The notes beneath the pieces were generated by a model. That model was not told the DNA's origin. It worked only from the letters and a program-made list of their open reading frames with translations, and did not search any database. A stretch of 64,000 nucleotides of DNA from Streptomyces sp. WZ-12 (GTDB lineage Bacteria; Actinomycetota; Actinomycetes; Streptomycetales; Streptomycetaceae). The stretch spans positions 1,612,001 to 1,676,000 of the forward strand of contig NZ_CP118574.1 in the NCBI RefSeq assembly GCF_028898845.1, in the 5' to 3' direction. A program made the position numbers and the translations under genes. This document shows positions 1 through 8,672 of the stretch, one piece after another. Numbering within the stretch: the stretch's first letter is position 1; every line of letters starts with the position of its first letter.

Positions 1-524
1 TGCTCGCCCACCACCCGGACGGCCTGACGGGCGATCAACTCTCGTTACTGCTGTACGGCGAACGGGAGATGCGCCCGGTGACCCTGCGGGCCGAACTCTG
101 CCGGCTGCGCCAGCTCGTCGGACCGCTCCTGCGCTCCCGGCCGTACCGCCTCACCAGTCCGGTGGAGACCGATCTGGTCACCGTGGAACGGGATCTGACC
201 AACCGCCATCTGGTCGCGGCGCTCGACGCCTACCGCGGTCCGCTCCTGCCCTCCTCGGAGGCGCCCGGCATCCGTCGGCTGCGGACCGCGTTGGAGGACC
301 GGATGCGCCGGGCGCTGCTCACCACCGGCGACCCGGACCAACTGCGTGCCTGGGCGCACACACCGTGGGGCGAGCACGACCTGGAGATCCGGGAGGCCCT
401 GGTGGCCGCCCTCCCCGAGCGCTCCCCGGCGCGCACCGCCTCCCTCGCCGCCGCCGGCCGACTGCGCCTGGAATACGGCCTGACCAGCGAATTCCCCGAT
501 CCCAGGGAGGCCGCCAGGCACTGA
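1..524 (+). CDS. GAF/helix-turn-helix-type regulator, C-terminal part (5' truncated by window edge)
   Basis: Only the last ~173 codons are present; the frame is open from base 3, so the true start lies upstream. The visible part looks like the C-terminal winged-helix region of the GAF-domain regulators that Streptomyces and other actinobacteria carry next to acetaldehyde dehydrogenase genes. It has a helix-rich [13 protein letters not shown] stretch, then [12 protein letters not shown] and a [11 protein letters not shown] strand region. The GAF domain itself is not visible. The downstream aldehyde dehydrogenase on the same strand, 139 nt away, fits this role, so it probably senses aldehyde or alcohol metabolism. 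A TTA leucine codon at 45-47 would make translation depend on the bldA tRNA. The family call rests on C-terminal similarity and context. Confidence 0.75.
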   Translation, partial: LAHHPDGLTGDQLSLLLYGEREMRPVTLRAELCRLRQLVGPLLRSRPYRLTSPVETDLVTVERDLTNRHLVAALDAYRGPLLPSSEAPGIRRLRTALEDRMRRALLTTGDPDQLRAWAHTPWGEHDLEIREALVAALPERSPARTASLAAAGRLRLEYGLTSEFPDPREAARH

Positions 525-663
525 AGGGCCGGCGCCGCCCCGCCAGACACCGGGGCCCGCCCGCGCGCAACGTTCGTGCAACCTCCGCCGCCCTAGCCTC
601 CCCTCCACCGCCCGCCGCACGCGCGCGGCGGGGTGCACCGACGATCGATGGGGAGGCCGTCCC

Positions 664-2187
664 GTGGCGCGTTATGCGAACCCCGGTTCCGCCGATGCCG
701 TGATGAGCTACCAGTCCCGCTATGACCACTGGATCGGCGGCGCGTACGTACCGCCCGCCCAGGGCCAGTACTTCGAGAACCCGACGCCGATCAACGGCCG
801 CCCGTTCACCGAGGTCGCCCGCGGCACCGCCGAGGACGTCGAGCGCGCCCTGGACGCCGCGCACGCCGCGGCCCCCGGCTGGGCGCGCACGCCCGCCGCC
901 GAACGCGCCGGCGTCCTCAACAAGATCGCCGACCGGATGGAACACCACCTGGAGGCGCTGGCGGTCGCCGAGAGCTGGGAGAACGGCAAGCCGGTCCGCG
1001 AGACGCTCGCCGCGGACATCCCGCTGGCCATCGACCACTTCCGCTACTTCGCGGGCGCGGTGCGGGCCCAGGAAGGCACCCTCTCGGAGATCGACGGGGA
1101 CACGGTCGCCTACCACTTCCACGAGCCGCTGGGCGTGGTCGGCCAGATCATCCCCTGGAACTTCCCGATCCTGATGGCGACTTGGAAGCTGGCCCCGGCA
1201 CTGGCCGCCGGCAACACGGTGGTCCTCAAGCCCGCCGAACAGACCCCCGCCTCGGTGCACTTCCTGATGAGCCTGATCGCGGACCTGCTGCCGCCCGGCG
1301 TGGTCAACATCGTCAACGGCTTCGGCGTCGAGGCGGGCAAGCCGCTGGCGTCCAGCCCCCGGGTCGCCAAGATCGCCTTCACCGGCGAGACCACCACCGG
1401 CCGCCTGATCATGCAGTACGCCTCCGAGCATCTGCGGCCGGTGACACTGGAGTTGGGCGGCAAGAGCCCCAACATCTTCTTCGACGACGTCTCCAGCGCA
1501 ACCGACGACTTCCACGACAAGGCCCTCGAAGGCTTCACCATGTTCGCCCTCAACCAGGGCGAGGTGTGCACCTGTCCGTCCCGCGCGCTGATCCAGCGCG
1601 GGCACTACGCGGACTTCCTGGCGGCCGGAGTGGCCCGCACCGAGAAGATCGTCCAGGGCCACCCCCTGGACACCGACACCATGATCGGTGCCCAGGCGTC
1701 CAACGACCAACTGGAGAAGATCCTCTCCTACTTCGACATCGGCCAGAAGGAGGGCGCCAAGGTCCTCACCGGCGGCGCCCGGGCCGAACTGGGCGGCGAG
1801 TTGGAGGGCGGCTACTACGTCCGCCCGACCATCTTCGAGGGCCGCAACGACATGCGGATCTTCCAGGAGGAGATCTTCGGCCCGGTCGTCGCGGTCACCC
1901 CGTTCAGCGACTTCGACGACGCGATCACCGTCGCCAACGACACCCTCTACGGCCTCGGCGCCGGCGTCTGGACCCGCGACGGCTCCACCGCCTACCGCGC
2001 CGGCCGCGCCATCCAGGCCGGCCGCGTCTGGACCAACTGCTACCACGCGTATCCCGCGCACGCCGCATTCGGCGGCTACAAACAATCCGGCATCGGCCGC
2101 GAAACCCACAAGATGATGCTGGACCATTACCAGCAGACGAAGAACCTGTTGGTGTCGTACTCACCGAAGAAGATGGGTTTCTTCTAG
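664..2187 (+). CDS. exaC: NAD-dependent acetaldehyde dehydrogenase, ExaC/AldA type
   Basis: A 507-residue class 3-type aldehyde dehydrogenase, full length for the family. It oxidises short aldehydes such as acetaldehyde to the acid with NAD+ in the cytosol. Visible motifs are the cofactor-binding [17 protein letters not shown], the [11 protein letters not shown] box with the general-base glutamate, and [11 protein letters not shown] with the catalytic cysteine. The paired cysteines (CTC) and the C-terminal [17 protein letters not shown] are typical of the ExaC/AldB branch. Start is GTG at 664 behind GGGGAGG; a downstream ATG at 704 (YQSRYDHW region) is possible. A strong terminator follows at 2231-2274. 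The regulator upstream is the normal partner, but the DUF779 gene that usually follows directly lies at 18495. Confidence 0.93.
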   Translation: MARYANPGSADAVMSYQSRYDHWIGGAYVPPAQGQYFENPTPINGRPFTEVARGTAEDVERALDAAHAAAPGWARTPAAERAGVLNKIADRMEHHLEALAVAESWENGKPVRETLAADIPLAIDHFRYFAGAVRAQEGTLSEIDGDTVAYHFHEPLGVVGQIIPWNFPILMATWKLAPALAAGNTVVLKPAEQTPASVHFLMSLIADLLPPGVVNIVNGFGVEAGKPLASSPRVAKIAFTGETTTGRLIMQYASEHLRPVTLELGGKSPNIFFDDVSSATDDFHDKALEGFTMFALNQGEVCTCPSRALIQRGHYADFLAAGVARTEKIVQGHPLDTDTMIGAQASNDQLEKILSYFDIGQKEGAKVLTGGARAELGGELEGGYYVRPTIFEGRNDMRIFQEEIFGPVVAVTPFSDFDDAITVANDTLYGLGAGVWTRDGSTAYRAGRAIQAGRVWTNCYHAYPAHAAFGGYKQSGIGRETHKMMLDHYQQTKNLLVSYSPKKMGFF

Positions 2188-2230
2188 AGGCCCGTCCCCT
2201 CCTGAAGCATCGATTTCCTCCAGGAGAACG

Positions 2231-2274
2231 AAAAGGGCGCCCGATCGGGAACTATTCCCGGCGGGCGCCCTTTT
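2231..2274 (+). terminator. Rho-independent terminator of the aldehyde dehydrogenase
   Basis: Inverted repeat AAAAGGGCGCCCG / CGGGCGCCCTTTT with an AT-containing loop, ending in four T residues on the plus strand. It is symmetrical enough (A run before, T run after) to stop transcription from either side. It isolates the aldehyde dehydrogenase from the polymer locus that follows. Confidence 0.85.
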
Positions 2275-2426
2275 GCTTTCCGGTGCGTTATTCACTCGCC
2301 ACGCCTCTCCGCATCTTCGCACCCCAGCGTCGCCGAAGAAATGCGCTCGGTAACCGTCAGTGTGCCACTCCAACAGACGCAACCGATGGTGAGGGCCGGG
2401 AGCCTCCGGTAGCGTCCAGACACAGG

Positions 2427-2451
2427 TTGACCCAGGCAGCTAACGTGCCTG
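2427..2451 (+). promoter_or_regulatory. Candidate promoter element with inverted repeat upstream of the polymer locus
   Basis: TTGACC at 2427-2432 resembles a -35 box and runs into a 6-7-6 inverted repeat CAGGCA/TGCCTG (2433-2451). A second short palindrome, CCACCGCCGGTGG, is at 2473-2485. The 2275-2618 leader contains no convincing gene, so the promoter and any operator of the carrier/membrane-protein operon should be here. No clear -10 hexamer at ideal spacing is visible, so this is only a candidate. Confidence 0.35.
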
Positions 2452-2618
2452 AAAACAGCTCGGTCGACACGACCACCGCCGGTGGACACATACTGGTTAG
2501 AGAGCGTGGAACTGCGTTTCCACCGGCACCGCGGCACCTCATGGGCCCGCCCCGACCGTATGTCTGGTGAGTCGGGTTCAGGCGACAAAAGCAGGCATGA
2601 GGCGCTCAAGGAGCTCAC

Positions 2619-5252
2619 ATGGTGAATGAATCTGCCGACGACCGGCCCAACGATTCGACGGAAGCCGCGATATCCCCGCCGCGCGGCGGGGAATCGGAGG
2701 CGGGCCTGGAACGCGCCTTTGCCGAATTGCTGGCCAAGGTGCTGACACGCGCCGAACCGGTTCCGGTCGATGGGCATTTTTTTGCGGATCTCGGGGCTGA
2801 TTCGCTGGTGATGGCGCATTTCTGCGCGAGGGTCAGGAAGCGGGCGGACCTGCCGTCGGTGTCGATGAAGGACATCTACGCGCATCCGACCGTGCGGGGC
2901 CTGGCGACGGCGCTGGCCGATGCCGTGCCCGCGGCCGCCGGGGCACCGGCGGACCGGGCCTCCTCGGTGTCGACCGAGGCGCCGCTACCGGGCAGCACCG
3001 TGCGCTATGTCCTGTGCGGGATCGCGCAGTTGCTCTTCTTCTTCGGGTATTCCTACCTGATCGCGTTCACCTTCACGGGCGGTTATGGGTGGGTTGCCGA
3101 CGGGACCGGGCCGGGCGATATCTATGTGCGGGCGGTCCTCTTCGGGGGTGCCGAATTCTTCGGCCTGTGTGCCTTCCCGATCGTGGTGAAGTGGGTGCTC
3201 GTCGGGCGGTGGACCCCGCGGGAGTTCCCGGTCTGGGGAGTCGGGTATCTGCGGTTCTGGATCGTGAAGGTGTTGGTGCAGGCCAACCCGGTCGTGGTGT
3301 TCGTGGGCAGTCCGATTTACCTGTTCTACCTGCGGGCGCTGGGGGCGAAGGTCGGTAAGCACGTCACGGTGTTGTCGCGACACGTTCCCGTGTGTACGGA
3401 TCTGCTCAGCGTCGGTGCGGGGAGCGTGCTGCGTAAGGATTCGTTCTTCCTTTGTTACCGGGCGTATGCCGGGCGGATTCAGACGGGGAGGGTCACTCTC
3501 GGGCGGAATGTGTTCGTCGGTGAGCGGACCGTTCTGGACATCAATTCCTCAATCGGGGACGGGGGGCAGCTCGGGCACACCTCCACCCTTCAGTCCGGTG
3601 ATGCGGTGCCCGCCGGTCAGCGCTGGCACGGGTCGCCGGGGCAGCCGACCGAGCTGGACTACCTGCGCGTCGCGCCCGCGCGGTGTGGCACCGCGCGCCG
3701 AGCGGCGTTCGGTCTGGCCGACCTCGCGCGGACGCTGCTCGTCGTCCTGCCGCTGTCCGTCTTGGTGTTCGCCGTGCTGTGGAGTCGGGTCCCGGTGCTC
3801 GCAGGAACGGGGTTCCTGGCCGAGCAGCCCCTCACCTCGGCGGCGTTCTACGTCAATGCGCTGTTGCTGTCCGCCGTGCTGTTCGTCGGGTTCGTGGTGG
3901 TGGGGCTGGTCGTGCTGGTCAGCCTGCCGCGCGTGATGCACCGGGTGATCGAGCCCGGGGCGGTGTATCCGCTGTACGGCTTCCGTTACACGGTGCACCG
4001 TTCGGTCGCGCGGATGACCAACCTGAAGTTCTTCATCTGGCTGTTCGGCGACAGTTCCTACATCGTCCACTACCTGCGGAGCCTGGGATACGACCTCTCC
4101 CTGGTGGAACAGACCGGTTCGAACTTCGGCAGCGGCCTGCAACACGAGTCGCCGTTCCTGAGCTTCGTGGGCAGCGGCACGATGGTCGCCGACGGACTGT
4201 CCATCATGAACGCCGAGTTCTCCGGCACGTCCTTCAGCGTCGTGCCCACCACGATCGGCAAGCACAACTTCCTCGGCAACCACATCGCCTATCCGCCCGG
4301 CGGTCGGACCGGCGACAACTGCCTGTTGGCCACCAAGGTGATGGTGCCGCTCGACGGCGAAATCCGGGAGGGCGTGGGGCTGTTGGGCTCGCCGCCCTTT
4401 GAGATCCCGCGGACGGTGGAGCGCGACAGCCGCTTCGACCACCTGCGCAGCGGCGACGAACTGCGCAACCGCCTGGCCGCCAAGAACCGGTACAACCTCC
4501 GCACCATGGGCCTGGCATTGCTCGCCCGGTGGGTGCACTTCTTCGGGCTGGTGCTGTTGGGCCTGGCGACCGTCAACGGCGAGGGCTGGTTCGGAAGCCT
4601 GCTGGACGCCGGATTCCTGGTCGGCGCCGTGGTGCTCACCGCCCTCTACTACGGCGTCATGGAGCGGTTCCTGATGCGGTTCCGTGCCCTGGAGCCGCAG
4701 GTGTGCTCCATCTACGACCCGTACTTCTGGCACCACGAGCGGTTGTGGAAGGTTCCGGACACGCACCTCAACGCCTTCAACGGGACCCCGTTCAAGGCTG
4801 TGCTGTGGCGGCTGTTGGGGGTCCGGATCGGCCGTCGGGTCTTCGACGACGGCTGCTACTTCACCGAGCGGACGCTCACCGCCGTCGGCGACGACTGCAC
4901 CCTGAACGCCAGCAGCAGGATCCAGTGCCACTCGCAGGAGGACGGCACCTTCAAATCCGACCGCAGCACGCTCGGCGCCGGATGCACCCTCGGGGTGGGT
5001 GCGCTGGTGCACTACGGCGTGACGATGGGCGACGGCGCGGTGCTGGCCGCCGACTCCTTCCTGATGAAGGGCGAGGACGTGCCACCACGCGCACTGTGGT
5101 TGGGGAACCCGGCCGCCGATGCCGGCTCCCACCGTCGCCAGCCCCCCGCCACAGACACCGGGGCGGAGTCGACGCCGTTGGCCGACCGCCAGACACCGCC
5201 ACGGCGCTCCGCACACCAGGGCACGACCGTCGCCAGACGCACGTCCGGCTGA
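2619..5252 (+). CDS. Carrier domain fused to Pls-type membrane condensation region (stand-alone, no adenylation domain)
   Basis: 877 residues. Residues ~28-100 form a peptidyl-carrier domain with the phosphopantetheine serine at 62 (ADLGADSLVM). After a linker, the protein matches the C-terminal half of Pls/PosA-type synthetases: six predicted membrane segments in pairs (~128-152/171-196, ~367-388/409-436, ~625-680) separate three soluble hexapeptide-repeat regions. Each soluble region ends in a WHGSPGQP, LLGSPPFEIP or LWLGNPA signature. In Pls these tandem domains form the isopeptide bonds iteratively at the membrane. Here the adenylation domain is missing and is presumably supplied in trans by the next gene, 61 nt downstream. 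AAGGAG precedes the ATG. Likely role: polymerising and exporting an amino-acid homopolymer, probably of diaminopropionate given the SbnA/SbnB genes nearby. The substrate is inference. Confidence 0.85.
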   Translation: MVNESADDRPNDSTEAAISPPRGGESEAGLERAFAELLAKVLTRAEPVPVDGHFFADLGADSLVMAHFCARVRKRADLPSVSMKDIYAHPTVRGLATALADAVPAAAGAPADRASSVSTEAPLPGSTVRYVLCGIAQLLFFFGYSYLIAFTFTGGYGWVADGTGPGDIYVRAVLFGGAEFFGLCAFPIVVKWVLVGRWTPREFPVWGVGYLRFWIVKVLVQANPVVVFVGSPIYLFYLRALGAKVGKHVTVLSRHVPVCTDLLSVGAGSVLRKDSFFLCYRAYAGRIQTGRVTLGRNVFVGERTVLDINSSIGDGGQLGHTSTLQSGDAVPAGQRWHGSPGQPTELDYLRVAPARCGTARRAAFGLADLARTLLVVLPLSVLVFAVLWSRVPVLAGTGFLAEQPLTSAAFYVNALLLSAVLFVGFVVVGLVVLVSLPRVMHRVIEPGAVYPLYGFRYTVHRSVARMTNLKFFIWLFGDSSYIVHYLRSLGYDLSLVEQTGSNFGSGLQHESPFLSFVGSGTMVADGLSIMNAEFSGTSFSVVPTTIGKHNFLGNHIAYPPGGRTGDNCLLATKVMVPLDGEIREGVGLLGSPPFEIPRTVERDSRFDHLRSGDELRNRLAAKNRYNLRTMGLALLARWVHFFGLVLLGLATVNGEGWFGSLLDAGFLVGAVVLTALYYGVMERFLMRFRALEPQVCSIYDPYFWHHERLWKVPDTHLNAFNGTPFKAVLWRLLGVRIGRRVFDDGCYFTERTLTAVGDDCTLNASSRIQCHSQEDGTFKSDRSTLGAGCTLGVGALVHYGVTMGDGAVLAADSFLMKGEDVPPRALWLGNPAADAGSHRRQPPATDTGAESTPLADRQTPPRRSAHQGTTVARRTSG

Positions 5253-5313
5253 GCCCCAGTCACCGTGATCGGTCCATCCAGCACGGTACGAGCCGGCGAA
5301 GGGAGCACCAACG

Positions 5314-8300
5314 ATGAAGAAGCTGACCGACGAGGACCGGGCGTACTGGGAACGAGCCCTGGCCGTCGGGGGGTTCACCGCGGTGCCCCGATGGTCGCGG
5401 CATCCGGTGACCGGACTGGCGACGCATGAGCTGACGCTGCCCGACGAGACCGCCGAGGCCCTGACGCGTCAGGCCGCGGCGCTCGGTGCGACGGCGGAGG
5501 CGGTGCTGTTGGCCGCGCACGCCAAGGTGCTCGCCGCACTCTCCGGTGAGGCGGAGGTGACCACCGGCTACCGGCCCGCCGAGGGTGGGCCGGCGCTGCC
5601 GTGCCGGGTGTCCACCGCCGGACACAGTTGGCGCGGGCTGGTGACGGAGTCCACCCGCGCGACGGAGGGCCTGCTCGCCCACCGCGGCGTCAGGGTGACG
5701 GACCTCAGGAACGAACTGGGCCTGGAACATGACCTGTTCGAGGTCGAGTGGGATCTGTCCGGGGGCGGGGAGGAGCTGGCCGAGAGCACCGTGTTGCGGG
5801 TCGCGCCGGTGCGGTGCGGCGAGCGGATGGTGTTGCGGTTGCGGTATCGGACGGAGGTGTTGGACGCCGAGAGCGTGGCCAGGATCGGTGGTTATCACCT
5901 TGCTGCGTTGGCGCAGTTCGTCGCCGATCCGGAGGCCGCGCCGGTGCAGCACGCCTTGTTGTCTGTGGCTGAGCGGCGGGTGCAGTTGGAGGGGTTGGCG
6001 GGGCCGTTTCGGGTGCTTCCGGATCGTCGGTTCCATGAGTTGTTCGAGGAGCGGGTGCGGGTGGAGCCGGGGGCGGTTGCGGTGGTGTGGGGGGAGGAGT
6101 GGTTGTCGTATGGGGAATTGAATGGGTGGGCGAATCGGTTGGGGCGGGCGTTGGTGGCGCAGGGGTTGGGGCGTGAGGGTGTGGTGGGGGTGGTGGCGGA
6201 GCGGTCGGTGGAGTGGTTGGCGGCGGTGTTGGCGGTGTTCAAGGCTGGTGGTGTCTATCTGCCGATCGAGCCGCGTTTTCCGGCTGAGCGGATGGCGGCG
6301 ATGCTCAGGCGTGCCGGGTGTGGTCTGGTGCTGGTGGAGGCGGGGAGTTCGGGGGCGTTGGATGAGGCGTTGGCCATGGTGTCGGGGGTGCGTCGGCTGT
6401 GTGTGGGTGAGGTGTTGGCTGAGGGCGGTTTCGGTGGTGAGGATTTGGGGGTGGAGGTGGGTGCGGATCAGCTTGCCTATGTGTATTTCACCAGTGGTTC
6501 GACGGGTGAGCCCAAGGGTGCGTTGTGTGAGCATGCGGGGTTTTTGAATCATCTGTTCGCCAAGATTGATGACTTGGGGATGGGTGAGGGCAGTGTGGTG
6601 GCGCAGACGGCGCCGCAGTGTTTTGACATTTCGTTGTGGCAGTTGGTTTCGGCGTTGGTGGTGGGTGGGCGCACGCTGTTGGTGGGGCAGGAGACGGTGT
6701 TGGATGTGGGGCGGTTTGTGGAGGAGTTGGCGCGGGGGCGGGTGTCGGTGGTGCAGGTGGTGCCGTCGTATTTGGAGGCGGTGGTGTCGCATCTGGAGTT
6801 GCATCCGCGGGCGTTGCCGGATTTGCGGTGTGTGTCGGTGACGGGGGAGGCGTTGAAGAGGGAGTTGGTGCAGCGGTGGTTTGCGGTGAATCCGGGGATC
6901 AGGTTGATGAATGCGTATGGGTTGACGGAGACGTCGGATGACACGCATCACGAGGTGATGGTGGCGGTTCCGCGGGGGGAGCGGGTTCCGTTGGGGCGGT
7001 GTGTGAACAACGTGCGGGTGTATGTGGTGGATGAGGATGTGGAGCCGGTGCCGTTGGGTGCGCCGGGTCAGATTGTGTTTTCTGGGGTGTGCGTGGGGCG
7101 GGGGTATGTGAATGATCCGGAGCGGACGCGGGTGGCGTTTCGGGAGGATCCGCATCGGGTGGGTGAGCGGTTGTATGTGGGGGGTGATTTTGGGCGGTGG
7201 TTGCCTGGTGGGAAGTTGGAGTTTTTGGGGCGGCGGGATGCACAGGTGAAGGTCCGGGGGTTCCGGATCGAGATCGGTGAGGTGGAGAACGCGTTGTCGC
7301 GGGTGGTGGGGGTGCGTGATGGTGCGGTGGTGGTGGCCGGTGGGGAGGGGCAGGGCAAGCGGTTGGTGGCCTTCTACAGCGGCCCACAACCACTGGAGGA
7401 CGAGGCGCTCCGAGTGCAGTTGGGGGATTCGCTGCCCTCCTACATGGTGCCCACCACCTTCCAGTGGCTGGAGCGGCTGCCGTTGACCGCGAACGGCAAG
7501 ATCGACGGCAAGGCGCTGACCGCCCTCGCCAACGCTTCGGAGGCACCCGAGGAGGGACAGGACGCTCCGCACACCCCCACCGAGCGGCGACTGGCTCGCG
7601 CGTGGGCGGAGGTCCTCGGGGTGCCGGAGGCCCAGATCGGGCGGCGGGATCACTTCTTCGGCCGGGGCGGCACCTCGCTCTCGGCGTTGAAGTTGGTGAT
7701 CGCGCTCGACCGGGCCGTCTCCCTCAGGGAACTCACCACTCACCCGGTGTTGGCTGACTTGGCCGAGCTGCTCGACGGGCACCGGAAGCAGGGCGAGGAC
7801 GACGAGGGCGAGGACGGCGGCGGGGGTGGGCTGCTACAGACGCTTGTCGAGCCGGTGGGTGAGCCTGTCGGTCATCTGGTCTGCTTCCCCTTCGCGGGTG
7901 GTGGCGCGGTGGCTTTCCAGGCGATGGCTGAGGTGTTGCGGGCCGGTGGGTTCGCGGTGCATGCCGTTGCACTGTCCGGGCATGAACCGGCCGATGACCA
8001 GGCGCCGTTCGCGCCGTTGGAGGAGGTGGTCAGGCAGACCGCCGACGAGATCGCCCGACGTGGCCTGGCCGGGGTGGTGTTGTGGGGGCATGCGGCGGGG
8101 GCGGCGTATGCGTGGGCCACGGCACAGTTGCTCCAGGAAGAACAGGTGCACGTCCAACGGGTCTTCCTCGGGGCCCAGTTGCTCGGCGATGCCGCCGAGC
8201 GGCGCGCCGCCGCGGAGGCACTGCTTGCCCGGAGCGACGCGGAGATCGTCAAGGAACTGACCGCGGACAACGACCCGCTCGCACTGGGCGCACTCGACGC

Positions 8301-8589
8301 CCGGCGTGCCGAGCGGGTCGGTGCCGCCTATCGGCATGACGGTGTGGCCGCGCACCGCTACTTCGCGGATGCCTTGGAGCACCCACCAACCACCAGGCTC
8401 ACCGCGCCAGTCACCCTCGTTCTGGCGGACGACGACCCGTTCACCGTCGAGGGGAGCCACCGGCTGGATGACTGGCGGCTGTTGGCCGACCACGTCGAGT
8501 TGTGCCGGCTTCCCGACGGCGGCCACTACTTCCCCCGCACCCGCCCCGCCGACGCGGCCCGGGCCGTCCTGCGCACCGATACCTCGTGA
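5314..8589 (+). CDS. NRPS: partial condensation - adenylation - carrier - serine-less thioesterase
   Basis: 1091 residues. Residues 1-215 resemble the second half of a condensation domain but start after the place of the HHxxxDG motif, so no catalytic condensation is expected. An adenylation domain follows (~235-735): TSGSTGEPKG at 393-402, FDIS at 437-440, NAYGLTE at 533-539, GRRDAQVKVRGFRIE at 639-653, and NGKID with the A10 lysine at 729. By eye, alignment to GrsA puts aspartates 542-543 in the pocket, which suits a basic substrate. Carrier serine is 788 (GRGGTSLS). After an acidic linker comes a type II-like thioesterase whose nucleophile motif reads GHAAG (925-929), with alanine in place of serine; the Asp (1039-1041) and His1071 remain. 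It probably activates and loads L-diaminopropionate for the membrane partner. Codons between 5950 and 7350 are strikingly rich in TTG, GTG and CGG. Confidence 0.88.
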   Translation: MKKLTDEDRAYWERALAVGGFTAVPRWSRHPVTGLATHELTLPDETAEALTRQAAALGATAEAVLLAAHAKVLAALSGEAEVTTGYRPAEGGPALPCRVSTAGHSWRGLVTESTRATEGLLAHRGVRVTDLRNELGLEHDLFEVEWDLSGGGEELAESTVLRVAPVRCGERMVLRLRYRTEVLDAESVARIGGYHLAALAQFVADPEAAPVQHALLSVAERRVQLEGLAGPFRVLPDRRFHELFEERVRVEPGAVAVVWGEEWLSYGELNGWANRLGRALVAQGLGREGVVGVVAERSVEWLAAVLAVFKAGGVYLPIEPRFPAERMAAMLRRAGCGLVLVEAGSSGALDEALAMVSGVRRLCVGEVLAEGGFGGEDLGVEVGADQLAYVYFTSGSTGEPKGALCEHAGFLNHLFAKIDDLGMGEGSVVAQTAPQCFDISLWQLVSALVVGGRTLLVGQETVLDVGRFVEELARGRVSVVQVVPSYLEAVVSHLELHPRALPDLRCVSVTGEALKRELVQRWFAVNPGIRLMNAYGLTETSDDTHHEVMVAVPRGERVPLGRCVNNVRVYVVDEDVEPVPLGAPGQIVFSGVCVGRGYVNDPERTRVAFREDPHRVGERLYVGGDFGRWLPGGKLEFLGRRDAQVKVRGFRIEIGEVENALSRVVGVRDGAVVVAGGEGQGKRLVAFYSGPQPLEDEALRVQLGDSLPSYMVPTTFQWLERLPLTANGKIDGKALTALANASEAPEEGQDAPHTPTERRLARAWAEVLGVPEAQIGRRDHFFGRGGTSLSALKLVIALDRAVSLRELTTHPVLADLAELLDGHRKQGEDDEGEDGGGGGLLQTLVEPVGEPVGHLVCFPFAGGGAVAFQAMAEVLRAGGFAVHAVALSGHEPADDQAPFAPLEEVVRQTADEIARRGLAGVVLWGHAAGAAYAWATAQLLQEEQVHVQRVFLGAQLLGDAAERRAAAEALLARSDAEIVKELTADNDPLALGALDARRAERVGAAYRHDGVAAHRYFADALEHPPTTRLTAPVTLVLADDDPFTVEGSHRLDDWRLLADHVELCRLPDGGHYFPRTRPADAARAVLRTDTS

Positions 8590-8672
8590 CCCCCGAGAGG
8601 ACCGATACGGCACCACTGCCGCGCAACTCCCCCACCAGGGGTGCAGCGGCCAAGGACAGGAGAGGCACCGAC

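Noticed and set aside
2161..2382. Minus-strand 73-codon gene after the aldehyde dehydrogenase
   Set aside because: Runs through the terminator hairpin and has no recognisable signal.
5260..7782. Minus-strand open frame of 840 codons opposite the NRPS
   Set aside because: Product is dominated by His, Pro and Arg repeats created by the skewed codons of the real gene on the other strand.
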